A stretch of DNA of 11,054 nucleotides from Planctomycetota bacterium (GCA_024277835.1 JAJRUK010000184.1:1-11054); one strand, 5' to 3'. Shown: positions 1 to 6,784, counted from the first letter of the stretch. Translations and numbers: made by a program. Notes: a model not told the origin generated them from the sequence alone.

Positions 1-408
1 AAGCTTTTCGGCGGCGGAAAGGCTGACATTATCTTAGAAGACCTCGATAACGCCCTTGAGTGCGGCATCGAGATCGTCGCTCAACCGCCCGGCAAAGACC
101 TGCAGTCGATCTCACTAATGTCCGGTGGTGAAAAATCCATGACAGCGATCGCGCTTTTGATGAGCATCTCCCGCACGCGACCGGCCCCGTTTGCGTTCCT
201 CGACGAGGTTGACGCAGCCCTCGATGAAGCGAACAACGACCGGTTTAACCGCATCATTCAAGAGTTCGTCAGCGAAGCTCAGTTCATGATCATCACGCAC
301 TCGAAGCGCACGATGGCGATCGCCGGTCGCCTATACGGGATCACGATGCAAGAGCCGGGTATCTCGACGCGTGTTAGCGTTCAACTCGGTGACGTTTCCG
401 CCGCTTAG
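1..408 (+). CDS. smc: SMC chromosome-segregation protein, C-terminal ATPase end (5' truncated by window)
   Basis: This is the last 135 codons of an SMC protein, open from the first base, so the N-terminal Walker A lobe, coiled coils and hinge lie outside the window. The visible part is the C-terminal half of the ABC-type head. The ABC signature LMSGGEKSMTA begins at about nt 115, Walker B FAFLDE covers nt 190-207, the D-loop VDAALDEAN follows directly, and the H-loop histidine of IITH is at nt 298-300. All catalytic elements of this lobe are intact. In the family, two heads sandwich ATP and, with ScpA and ScpB, drive DNA loop extrusion and chromosome segregation in the cytoplasm. The LMSGGEK signature and the FLDEVDAALD block separate it from RecN and Rad50 types. 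The gene ends at a TAG at 406-408, with no fusion or extra domain after the head. Confidence 0.93.
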   Translation, partial: KLFGGGKADIILEDLDNALECGIEIVAQPPGKDLQSISLMSGGEKSMTAIALLMSISRTRPAPFAFLDEVDAALDEANNDRFNRIIQEFVSEAQFMIITHSKRTMAIAGRLYGITMQEPGISTRVSVQLGDVSAA

Positions 409-448
409 TGCACACTTCAGCCACTTGCAACGGGTAACCCCCCTCAAT

Positions 449-467
449 CCCCTCTGAGTACGAGGGG
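449..467 (+). terminator. Weak GC-rich hairpin after smc
   Basis: CCCCTC (449-454) and GAGGGG (462-467) can pair around a 7-nt loop, 41 bp after the smc stop. A nearby C-run at 438-445 could compete for the same G-rich arm. No T-tract follows, so this is at most a poor intrinsic terminator. Confidence 0.2.
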
Positions 468-533
468 GACGATAGAACCGAGTTGTTTCGACGGGCGCGG
501 ATGTATTCAAATCTGTAGCGTCAAATCGGTGGG

Positions 534-563
534 GGCGCATCCTGACGTCGATGGCGCATCCTG
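534..563 (+). repeat. 11-bp direct repeat, 19-bp period
   Basis: GGCGCATCCTG occurs at 534-544 and again at 553-563 between smc and the peptidase gene. The core CGCATCCTGC recurs at 3568-3577 inside another intergenic hairpin. No function is known; it may be a pair of protein-binding half-sites or chance. Confidence 0.4.
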
Positions 564-601
564 CTTTCGCTGCTGTCGAAAATCGTCAGCGATCGCGAAA
601 T

Positions 602-634
602 AGCTTGCGAGACCCGCAAGCTGTTTGCTAGGAT
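602..634 (+). promoter_or_regulatory. Candidate extended -10 promoter with embedded inverted repeat, upstream of the M28 peptidase
   Basis: A -35-like TTGCGA (605-610) is followed after 18 bp by a -10-like TAGGAT (629-634). A TG at 626-627 gives the extended -10 arrangement TGnTAGGAT. The expected transcription start is about 641, some 45 nt before the peptidase ATG. A perfect 8-bp inverted repeat, AGCTTGCG (602-609) and CGCAAGCT (615-622) with a 5-nt centre, covers the -35 and part of the spacer, as a repressor operator would. It could instead form an RNA hairpin ending the smc transcript, but no clear T-run follows. The promoter assignment is inference from consensus matching. Confidence 0.45.
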
Positions 635-687
635 AGTGGTCTGAAGATTTCCCTTGTTTGTTACCTTCTGGGCTGGAGAGTTACCTA

Positions 688-2541
688 ATGCGAAGTCCCA
701 TCACGCGACGAAACTGCACCGCCGTGCTCGGTTTGTTCATGATCGCGCCCGTTCTGGCGAAGACACCCGACGGCAAACTTGCTGCGAAAGGGTTGCATCG
801 CGAATCACAACACAGCTCGGTTTCGCTTGACGGTGATCAGTTTGATCCGCAGCGACTCTTGTCCCACGTTGCTCTGCTTGCTCACGACGAGTTGGGCGGA
901 CGCGGGACCGGTTCGCACGGTATTGACCTGGCTGCGGGTTACATCGCGGGACAGTTCGCCGCAGCCGGGGTGCTTCCCGGTGGCCCGGATGACACCTATT
1001 TCCAAAACTACGATGTCGTCTTCGGCGGAACCATGTCGGATGCGACTGCGTTCTCATGCGCGAAGATCGACAAATCGTTCACCGCCGGCGAGGACTTTCT
1101 ACCGTTTAGTTTCTCGTCGCCAGACGCCTTCAGCGGCGAAGTGGCGTTTGTCGGATATGGGGTCACCGCGCCCGACGAGAAGTACGACGACTACGCCGAC
1201 TTCGATGTGAGCGGGAAGGTTGCACTCATGATTCGCCGCGAGCCTGAGTTTCTTTCTCCTGATGGCGGAGCGACTTCGCACGCCACCTTCGAGAGCAAAA
1301 TGAAGCTCGCGAAAGAGCACGGGGCGGTGGCAGTCCTTATCGCCAACCGGGACGACGGCGACGACGCAGATCAACTCCGCCGATTCCGTCCGCGCGGTGC
1401 GACCTACGACCTGCCCGCGATCCATGTGACGCGGAAACTCGCCAACGCCCTCTTGGAAGAGGCGAATTTGCCCACGATCACGAAGTTGCAAGCACAGATC
1501 GAAGAGAGCAAGACCTCGGTTTCCAAAACGATGAAAGGGGTTGTTGTTGACGGAACCGTGGCGTACGACCTTGAAACGAAACTCGGAAGAAACGTCATTG
1601 GCCTATTGCCCGGCGACGGGGCCGATGCGGATAAGTACATCGTCATCGGCGGACACTACGACCATCTCGGTACGCGTGGCGGAGATATTTATAACGGCGC
1701 AGACGACAACGCCTCAGGAACGGCGGGGGTCATTGAGCTGGCTCGCAAATTCGCCCAGGCTTCTCATCGCAACCGTAGCATCCTCTTCATGGCCTACGCC
1801 GGTGAAGAGATGGGCCTATTGGGTAGCAAGCATTATGTCTCGGACCCGACCGTCCCGCTCGATGACATTGTCGCGATGATCAACATGGACATGATCGGCA
1901 AGCTCAAGCAAAACGGCGACGGAAAGCGGTTGACGGTTCATGGACTCGGCACGGGAAGCTCGTTTAAGGGCTTGGTTGAAAAACACGCGGCGGATGCGGG
2001 TCTGACTTACGACGCCGACGACAGCGCGCGAGGCCCAAGCGACCACGCATCGTTCTACGAAGGTGGCGTTCCCGCATTGTTCTTTTTCACCGGCGTTCAC
2101 GAGGACTATCACCAACCCGGCGACGATACGGACAAGGTCGATTTCGAGGGGGCAGCCCGCATTCTTGGGCTTGTTAAGAATGTCGCTTCGGACCTGGTGA
2201 ATGCTGAGGCTGGCCCTGTTTTCGCGAAAGTTGATCATCGGGCCATCATCAAGTTCGGTCGACGTGGTGGCCCGCCGCGCGTGGTGATGGGCATCATGCC
2301 AGATATGGAAGATTCCGGCGAAGGCGGATGGCGCATCGCGCGGGTCTTCCCGGAGAGTGGTGCATTGGAAGCGGGCATGAAATCCGGCGACCGCATCATC
2401 AAAATTGAGGGCGAAACGATCGGCGGTTTGCAGGACTATCGCAAAGTCATCAAAGGTAAGAAGCCCGGCGACGTGATCGTGGTCACGGTGCGCCGGGGCG
2501 ATGAACAGCTTGACCTTTCAGTCAAACTAAGCGCCGGTTAG
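688..2541 (+). CDS. Secreted M28-family zinc aminopeptidase with PA and PDZ domains
   Basis: The protein is 617 residues from the ATG at 688, chosen because GGAGAG (675-680) sits 7 nt upstream; an in-frame TTG at 658 has no comparable site and precedes the signal peptide. Residues 1-25 form a signal peptide (RR, a hydrophobic stretch, then PVLA), so it acts outside the cytoplasmic membrane. A protease-associated (PA) domain spans roughly 135-260. The M28 catalytic domain follows with its co-catalytic zinc set: His323 (GGHYDHLG), Asp339 (NGADDNASG), Glu373/Glu374 (GEEMG), Asp401 (INMDMIG) and His475 (EDYHQPGDD). A PDZ domain occupies about 525-612 (ESGALEAGMKSGDRIIKIEG). Family members remove N-terminal residues from peptides; the PDZ probably binds C-termini of partners or substrates. 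All metal ligands are present, so activity is expected. Preferred substrate is unknown. The next gene converges on it, so it is probably monocistronic. Confidence 0.93.
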   Translation: MRSPITRRNCTAVLGLFMIAPVLAKTPDGKLAAKGLHRESQHSSVSLDGDQFDPQRLLSHVALLAHDELGGRGTGSHGIDLAAGYIAGQFAAAGVLPGGPDDTYFQNYDVVFGGTMSDATAFSCAKIDKSFTAGEDFLPFSFSSPDAFSGEVAFVGYGVTAPDEKYDDYADFDVSGKVALMIRREPEFLSPDGGATSHATFESKMKLAKEHGAVAVLIANRDDGDDADQLRRFRPRGATYDLPAIHVTRKLANALLEEANLPTITKLQAQIEESKTSVSKTMKGVVVDGTVAYDLETKLGRNVIGLLPGDGADADKYIVIGGHYDHLGTRGGDIYNGADDNASGTAGVIELARKFAQASHRNRSILFMAYAGEEMGLLGSKHYVSDPTVPLDDIVAMINMDMIGKLKQNGDGKRLTVHGLGTGSSFKGLVEKHAADAGLTYDADDSARGPSDHASFYEGGVPALFFFTGVHEDYHQPGDDTDKVDFEGAARILGLVKNVASDLVNAEAGPVFAKVDHRAIIKFGRRGGPPRVVMGIMPDMEDSGEGGWRIARVFPESGALEAGMKSGDRIIKIEGETIGGLQDYRKVIKGKKPGDVIVVTVRRGDEQLDLSVKLSAG

Positions 2542-2648
2542 TGATCGCAGCGGCCGGGCTACAGCACGTAACCGTCAACTCTGGCAGGCCTTCTCTTCCG
2601 TCCACCCTTTACCAAGGGGGGGGCCGAGCTATTTGCGAGTTAGAAGCT

Positions 2649-3482
2649 CTAAAAGTCGGCGTCGGATAAGCCTACGTTGAGCGTGATGTTCTTGGAAACG
2701 TATTGCCCCAGAAGCTCGCTGCCTTTGTCGTCCGCGTAGGCATAACAACCGACAGGCAAAAGCCACTCGCGATCGATGTAGATCAACAGCAACCGATCGG
2801 GATATGGCTTGTCCTCGACCGTAAACGGCAGGCGACGCTCCAGCACATACGTCTCACGCCCGTTAAGATCGGCGATCCCCAGGTAGTCCAGCGAGTACCC
2901 CGGTTTTCCTTGGGCGATGTCGCAGAACTTGATAATCAGGTCAAGCGTATTTCGGAATCCGTATTGATCGATCGTCTTACGCGACGCAGCCTTTACAGCT
3001 TTTCCGCGAATGTCTCGCTTAACGCCCGACGGTGCAAGCAACCCGAGAAGCCCCGACGGTTTGATCAGCGCGAGCTGTTTCCCGTTTTCAACCCATCGGT
3101 CTTCAACGTAGCTCACCTCTTGGGCACGCCCCGCGTTCTTCACCCAGTTCATCCGGACGCTGAACGGACTTTCTCGATACGCAACGTCGATTTCCTGCTC
3201 GGCCGACATCGCGCCATTGATCAGTTCTCGCTTGATGAATCGGCAGCGATAATCCTTCACGCGGTTGGCGTACTGCGCACGACACGATTTCAAAAAGCCC
3301 AGCGGATCGCGTTTGGCAAATTGTTCTTGCTTGTCTGAAGGGTCAGACCGAAGCGCGATTTCCGTTCCGCCAACTTCGATGTATCGACCGGGGTAAGATG
3401 ACCAATCGCAGGGGCGATGACACTGTAGCAGAATGACCACAGCGACCGTAGATACGGTGATGGCGCTTCGTTTATAAGCCAT
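2649..3482 (-). CDS. DUF1571 family protein, exported or membrane-anchored
   Basis: This is a 277-residue protein whose ATG (complement of 3480-3482) is preceded by GGGGAG (3492-3497), spaced 9 nt. Residues 1-20 carry a basic start and one hydrophobic segment (TVAVVILLQ), a signal peptide or N-terminal anchor. Cys21 follows LLQ, a poor lipobox because Gln sits at -1. From residue 59 it matches the DUF1571 pattern as I know it: DPLGFLKSCRAQY, VKDYRCRFIKRELING, then RESPFSVRMNW. DUF1571 is found mainly in planctomycetes, and no biochemical role is established. The fold is probably beta-rich and periplasmic, somewhat like LolA-type carriers, but that is speculation. Its C-terminus converges on the M28 peptidase with a 107-bp gap. 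The histidine kinase gene upstream lies on the same strand, but a 262-bp gap with repeats and a hairpin suggests separate control. Confidence 0.85.
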   Translation of the reverse strand: MAYKRSAITVSTVAVVILLQCHRPCDWSSYPGRYIEVGGTEIALRSDPSDKQEQFAKRDPLGFLKSCRAQYANRVKDYRCRFIKRELINGAMSAEQEIDVAYRESPFSVRMNWVKNAGRAQEVSYVEDRWVENGKQLALIKPSGLLGLLAPSGVKRDIRGKAVKAASRKTIDQYGFRNTLDLIIKFCDIAQGKPGYSLDYLGIADLNGRETYVLERRLPFTVEDKPYPDRLLLIYIDREWLLPVGCYAYADDKGSELLGQYVSKNITLNVGLSDADF

Positions 3483-3559
3483 CTACGAAAGCTCCCCTCG
3501 GGTTTTGGGTCAAAGAGCACATCCGGTTTGCTATCAGGAAACGCCAAGGCGCGCCGCCT

Positions 3560-3586
3560 CAGCCATTCGCATCCTGCGAAGGGCTG
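3560..3586 (-). terminator. Long hairpin between the histidine kinase and DUF1571 genes
   Basis: CAGCC, A, TTCGC (3560-3570) pairs with GCGAA, G, GGCTG (3576-3586) around the 5-nt centre ATCCT, giving an 11-step stem with a single A-G mismatch. It lies 78 bp before the DUF1571 start and about 160 bp after the kinase stop. No immediate T-run follows on either strand, so Rho-independent termination is uncertain. It may instead be a leader-RNA structure or a protein-binding site. An AscI-like palindrome GGCGCGCC lies beside it. Confidence 0.4.
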
Positions 3587-3592
3587 GCATCC

Positions 3593-3659
3593 TATCGTAT
3601 CGGCACTACGATACAAGCGCCGACATCGTTTAGGCCCATTTGTCAGCCTACGATACAAG
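3593..3659 (-). repeat. Three TACGATA elements upstream of the DUF1571 gene
   Basis: TACGATACAAG occurs twice in direct orientation, at 3607-3617 and 3649-3659, exactly 42 bp apart (about four helical turns). A third, inverted copy TATCGTA (3593-3599) faces the first across 7 bp, making an inverted repeat. The cluster is 110-180 bp upstream of the minus-strand DUF1571 start. Phased repeats of this type usually bind a cooperative regulator; that role is inferred, and no matching known operator is recognised. Confidence 0.5.
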
Positions 3660-3744
3660 TGTTCCTACACGCAACAAAATCGATAGATGCAGTGCATATT
3701 TCCTGCCAAACCCCCGTTTTCGCCCTTATTTGGCGGTGGAATTA

Positions 3745-4818
3745 TTATGTCTGCGTAGACACGGGAATCGTTACCGTGAAACTGGACCCTTTTTGTGGCT
3801 CAGATTCGACAGAAATAGTGCCCCCGAGGACTTGAATGATCCCGTGCGCGATCGCCAGACCCAGTCCGCTAGCAGGGCCTTCTGTGGCAGGGCCTTTCGT
3901 TGTCCAGAACGGTTCAAAGATGCGACCCCGCTCCTCGTCACTCAAACCCCGACCCGTATCGGAGATGGTGACGTTCACAGACTCTGCGCCGACCGCCGCA
4001 CTGACCCGAAGCGTTCCGCCGTCTGGCATCGCTTCGACTGCGTTCTCAGAGATGTTGCGAAGTACCGTCAGGAGTTGCGTCCGGGGTACGGGGACAACCG
4101 GCAACGCGGGTACCCCAAAGTCGAACCGAATCGACGACTCACTCGTCGCTTGCTCCAGTTCGTGTGCGAGGTGGTTGAGCACCTCAGTCAGGTCGCCAAG
4201 GTCGTCCTCTCGCGGGCCGCCCTCTGCGAATACGAGCAGACCGTTCACCAAGCTCGTCGCGCGAAGGATTGACTTGCTTGCTTTATGCAAGATGCGCCGC
4301 GTTACGGTCGGATCGTCCGCCGCCGCGGCTGCGTAGTCGATGCTCGTCACAACCCCGCCCAATATGTTATTGAAGTGATGCGATATCGCGCCGGCCATCT
4401 GTCCCAATGAGGTCATCTTGCGACTCTCAAGGATTTCGGCCTGCAAGCGTATTCGCCGCGTGATGTCGCGGATGCAGATGGACGCTCCAACGCGTTCTCC
4501 CGTCGCGGAAACAACTGGCGCGATCGCTCCTGCTAACTCAACGGGGCGGCCGTTGTCGTCGCGGTAATGAAACTCGATTTCGGTCGTCTCACCAGAGTCG
4601 ATCGCGCGCTGGAACATCTGCTCAGCCGCGTCTCGGCGATCCGCCGGGAAAACCGAAAACGCATTTGTCCCGATCATCCGGTCCGCCCCCGCCCCGAACA
4701 TGCGACCCGCAGCCGCGTTCCAAAGAATGATCGAAAACGCCCGATCCGTTGCGATCAACGCAACGCCGAGATTGTCGCAAAGCTCACGAAACTGAATGTC
4801 ATCGCCGGGTGTTGTCAT
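3745..4818 (-). CDS. Soluble PAS-domain sensor histidine kinase
   Basis: The 357-residue protein has no membrane segment, so it should sense a cytoplasmic cue. Residues 1-120 form a PAS domain (LGVALIATDRAFSIILWNAAA at the start, ICIRDITRR at the end) leading into the dimerisation helix. The H-box is at 135-155, with phospho-acceptor His147 in SHHFNN. The HATPase_c domain shows the N-box (NISENAVEAM, Asn255/Asn259), G1 (DTGRG, 287-291), F-box (FEPFWTTK, 301-308) and G2 (GLGLAI, 318-323). It resembles NtrB-type kinases (HWE and HATPase families share only part of this pattern). Where most relatives have HDFNN, this one has HHFNN. It starts 21 nt after the lipoprotein stop with only a weak ribosome-binding site, suggesting re-initiation, and ends in tandem TAA TAA stops. 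No response regulator lies in the window, so its partner is unknown. Confidence 0.92.
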   Translation of the reverse strand: MTTPGDDIQFRELCDNLGVALIATDRAFSIILWNAAAGRMFGAGADRMIGTNAFSVFPADRRDAAEQMFQRAIDSGETTEIEFHYRDDNGRPVELAGAIAPVVSATGERVGASICIRDITRRIRLQAEILESRKMTSLGQMAGAISHHFNNILGGVVTSIDYAAAAADDPTVTRRILHKASKSILRATSLVNGLLVFAEGGPREDDLGDLTEVLNHLAHELEQATSESSIRFDFGVPALPVVPVPRTQLLTVLRNISENAVEAMPDGGTLRVSAAVGAESVNVTISDTGRGLSDEERGRIFEPFWTTKGPATEGPASGLGLAIAHGIIQVLGGTISVESEPQKGSSFTVTIPVSTQT

Positions 4819-4839
4819 AGTCGCTGTCGTCTTTTCGTC

Positions 4840-5763
4840 CTACGACCCACCCTTGGCGTGAGGCAATTCGCGCCGAAACGATTGCGGCGTCACAAAAAGC
4901 AGCGTCTCGAACCGCCGGCCCCCGCGTTCGATCGTTAAGAACCGACTACCGATCAAATACTCGTTGTCCGCTTCCGCGCTAAGCCCGATCACGAGCGATT
5001 CCTTTGGTGCGATTGACAGCGCCGCGACCAAGTCCTCGAATACGTATCGATCAAACGCTGGCACCTCGCGGACGATCCCGTTCTCGCGTTCCCACGTCAT
5101 CACGCCGAGGTCATTGCGAATCTCGAACCCGACACGAACATCAAGCGCCCCTTTGGTCCCCGCTTGAAGAAGATAGTCGATCGTAATGAGCTTTTCTCCC
5201 GCTCGAAATGTCTTGCCCGAGGCGCGACTATCGTGCCCGTAGACGAAGATTGACTCGCTCTCGCCAACCTTAGACATTTCCAACCCCAGCGCTTGCCCGG
5301 GCTGGGCGAAAAGCTGCTCCTTGCGTAGCTCCGTTCGCGGCATGTCAAGAATCGCCTCAATGGCGGGCCAGGCGTCAGGTTTCGCTGCACCGACACGCAA
5401 ACCATTTCGCGCCAATCGCGCGATCATATCCGGGTTCACCCGAAGCGTATCAACGTGGTTCCAAACCTTCTGAGAATCGCGCGATGCGTCCACAGGGAAA
5501 TCCACACGCAACACTTCGAACCCAAGATGCACGACGGTCATGGGCGCACGCGCAGAAGGCTGAATGCCGGATGACGTGCGATCGGTTCGCTGCTCGCCAG
5601 TGGCTGCACTTGTCTCATGGGGCGAACCAAACAGCGGCGGCGGAGTAGGCCATTGTTGACACCCACCGATCGACGCAATCATCACCAACCCGAACCAGAA
5701 CCGATTCAGGGAAACGCCGCATACCCATCGCCTGACTCGAACTGTCGCCGTATCATCGATCAT
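4840..5763 (-). CDS. Hypothetical lipoprotein of unknown function
   Basis: The protein is 307 residues from the ATG at 5763, whose A, T and G overlap the TGA of the acetyltransferase gene (ATGA). A GGAG about 11 nt upstream supports this start over an in-frame GTG at 5775. A signal sequence (RRW, then FWFGLVMIA) ends in a lipobox-like IGGC with Cys35, so it is likely lipid-anchored in the cell envelope. A Pro/Ser/Thr-rich linker runs to about residue 75. The folded part carries VVHLGFEVLRVDFPVD, then KVWNHVD (99-105) and NGLRVG (120-125), followed by beta-rich sequence to the end. I recall similar VWNHVD and NGLRVG blocks in other planctomycete hypothetical proteins, but no function is known and none is proposed. 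Translation is coupled to the acetyltransferase, and the kinase follows after 21 nt, so it may provide an envelope input or output for that pathway. Confidence 0.8.
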   Translation of the reverse strand: MIDDTATVRVRRWVCGVSLNRFWFGLVMIASIGGCQQWPTPPPLFGSPHETSAATGEQRTDRTSSGIQPSARAPMTVVHLGFEVLRVDFPVDASRDSQKVWNHVDTLRVNPDMIARLARNGLRVGAAKPDAWPAIEAILDMPRTELRKEQLFAQPGQALGLEMSKVGESESIFVYGHDSRASGKTFRAGEKLITIDYLLQAGTKGALDVRVGFEIRNDLGVMTWERENGIVREVPAFDRYVFEDLVAALSIAPKESLVIGLSAEADNEYLIGSRFLTIERGGRRFETLLFVTPQSFRRELPHAKGGS

Positions 5764-6230
5764 GTGGTCGCCCACTCCTCTTCGAGCAGAACGTATTCCG
5801 TTCTCGCCATCCCCAGCTTGAGATACGTCTCAATTGCCCGGCGGTTGTCATGATGGGCGTAAAGTCGCAGTCCGCAAACGCCTTCTCGGCGCTTCGCCTC
5901 CGACCGGATGTGCTCATAAAGCGATCGGAACACGCTGCGTCGGCGATATTCTCGATCGACGTAGACGCTTTGGATCCACCAGAAGAACCCGTTTCGCCAA
6001 TCGCTCCACTCCACGGTCACCATCGTTTGACCGGCCACCTTGCCAGCAAGCTCCGCGAGGAAGTACAACGACCGGGCAGGGTCCGCGATTCCCGCAGCCA
6101 CCCCGGCCCGAGCAATCTCCGGGGCCAGCTGTTTCCCTTCCGTTTCCTTCGCCATCGCCATGTTGAAAGATACAACGATGTCTACGTCACTTGTCGTAGC
6201 TTCACGGATGAGAATGGACGCGTCGGTCAT
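5760..6230 (-). CDS. GNAT-family N-acetyltransferase
   Basis: The 156-residue protein starts at the ATG at 6230, which overlaps the TGA of the DUF962 gene (ATGA). The open frame runs further upstream to 6572, but that part is antisense to, and in another frame from, the DUF962 gene and lacks GNAT character. The fold is a complete GNAT: IREATTSDVDIVVSFN at the N-terminus, the substrate strand region with FFWWIQSVYV (82-91), acetyl-CoA-binding motif A (REYRRRSVFRSLYEHI, 93-108), and motif B with LRLYAHHDNRRAIETYLKLGM (121-141). GNATs transfer acetyl from acetyl-CoA to amines or protein termini. The usual Gly of the pyrophosphate loop (R-x-x-G-x-G/A) is Ser99, which may weaken or alter cofactor binding. 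The substrate cannot be predicted. It ends in an ATGA overlap with the lipoprotein gene. Confidence 0.88.
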   Translation of the reverse strand: MTDASILIREATTSDVDIVVSFNMAMAKETEGKQLAPEIARAGVAAGIADPARSLYFLAELAGKVAGQTMVTVEWSDWRNGFFWWIQSVYVDREYRRRSVFRSLYEHIRSEAKRREGVCGLRLYAHHDNRRAIETYLKLGMARTEYVLLEEEWATT

Positions 6231-6541
6231 GATCGTTCCGCCGATGCTGATTCTGTTTTGTTGTACCGTGGCGCGATGGCAACATACGGGCGGCCCAGCC
6301 ATTTCTTTATCAGCACGACCTCTCCCATATCGTTCCCTTCGATCAGATGCCCGACCCATTGTACCGCATAGCTGATTCCCAGTAGCCCAGCCGGTCGCCA
6401 CCAGAGTCCCCAAGCCTCGTCCAGCAGTTGGACGACGCCTAAGATCGCCGCGATCGGCATTAGTGGGATGGCCACGAAGTGAAGCCACCGAGAGACCGGA
6501 TGCTGATGTCGCTGGAGCCAGTTGGTAAGAATCGCGTTCAT
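6227..6541 (-). CDS. DUF962/Mpo1-like small membrane protein
   Basis: This 104-residue protein matches the DUF962 (YGL010W/Mpo1-like) family. Diagnostic blocks are RHQHPVSRWLHFVAIPL (11-27), QWVGHLIEGND (61-71) and GRPYVAIAPR (83-92). Two hydrophobic segments (about 22-40 and 50-66) suggest an integral membrane protein. Yeast Mpo1 is an Fe(II)-dependent dioxygenase that shortens 2-hydroxy fatty acids. The family's conserved histidines (His14, His21 and His65 here) are retained, so an analogous lipid oxidation is possible but unproven for bacterial members. Length is short but normal for single-domain bacterial homologs. The ribosome-binding site before the ATG at 6541 is weak. It is the first gene of the minus-strand operon, divergent from groEL1, and its stop overlaps the acetyltransferase start. 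Confidence 0.85.
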   Translation of the reverse strand: MNAILTNWLQRHQHPVSRWLHFVAIPLMPIAAILGVVQLLDEAWGLWWRPAGLLGISYAVQWVGHLIEGNDMGEVVLIKKWLGRPYVAIAPRYNKTESASAERS

Positions 6542-6641
6542 CTTTTGCCGATGCTACCCGCCCGGAACGCAAATGCGAGTCTTCCCAATCGGCGAGTTAC
6601 GCTGTCAATTTGGCACCTCGAAAGACCCATCGCCGCGCCAA

Positions 6642-6656
6642 CTGCCAAGCTGGCAG
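6642..6656. promoter_or_regulatory. CTGCCA-AGC-TGGCAG inverted repeat
   Basis: A perfect 6-bp inverted repeat with a 3-bp centre lies about mid-way between the divergent start codons. The geometry suits a dimeric regulator. Function is inferred only. Confidence 0.35.
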
Positions 6657-6743
6657 GGGGCGGTTCGCACGCCAACGCCTCCGCCGGTCCCGCAAGCTGT
6701 TGCAACAAAAGCACTTACGGAGATTTTGTGAAAGCCCGCCGGG

Positions 6744-6767
6744 TGGTCCAGCCCTTGCAATGGACCA
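6744..6767. promoter_or_regulatory. TGGTCCA-N10-TGGACCA inverted repeat upstream of groEL1
   Basis: TGGTCCA (6744-6750) and TGGACCA (6761-6767) are perfect inverted arms around 10 bp. The centre contains the TTGCAA (6755-6760) that is the best -35 candidate for groEL1. Arm and spacer lengths resemble CIRCE (9-N9-9), but the sequence is different. A repressor bound here would occlude the promoter; an RNA hairpin is also possible if transcription starts further upstream. Confidence 0.45.
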
Positions 6768-6782
6768 GTGTCTACCTATGCG
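6755..6782 (+). promoter_or_regulatory. Candidate groEL1 promoter
   Basis: TTGCAA (6755-6760), 16 bp, then TATGCG (6777-6782) fits a weak housekeeping promoter about 90 bp before the groEL1 start. CTTGCAA with CCTAT about 14 bp on is also loosely like a heat-shock sigma-32 promoter. Neither match is strong. Confidence 0.3.
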
Positions 6783-6784
6783 CT

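Noticed and set aside
658..687. TTG start for the M28 peptidase
   Set aside because: It would put ten residues ahead of a well-formed signal peptide and would sit over the ribosome-binding site that serves the ATG at 688.
2605..2618. CCCTT-TACC-AAGGG hairpin between the convergent peptidase and DUF1571 genes
   Set aside because: Only 5 bp of stem and no T-run on either side; the adjacent run of eight G makes such pairing easy by chance.
3640..4336. Plus-strand frames opposite the histidine kinase
   Set aside because: Arg/Pro/Ser-rich shadow translations; the minus-strand kinase motifs are complete and explain the region.
5760..6572. Extended 270-residue acetyltransferase beginning at 6572
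   Set aside because: The extra N-terminal part overlaps the DUF962 gene in another frame and has no GNAT similarity; the ATG at 6230 with an ATGA overlap is the better start.
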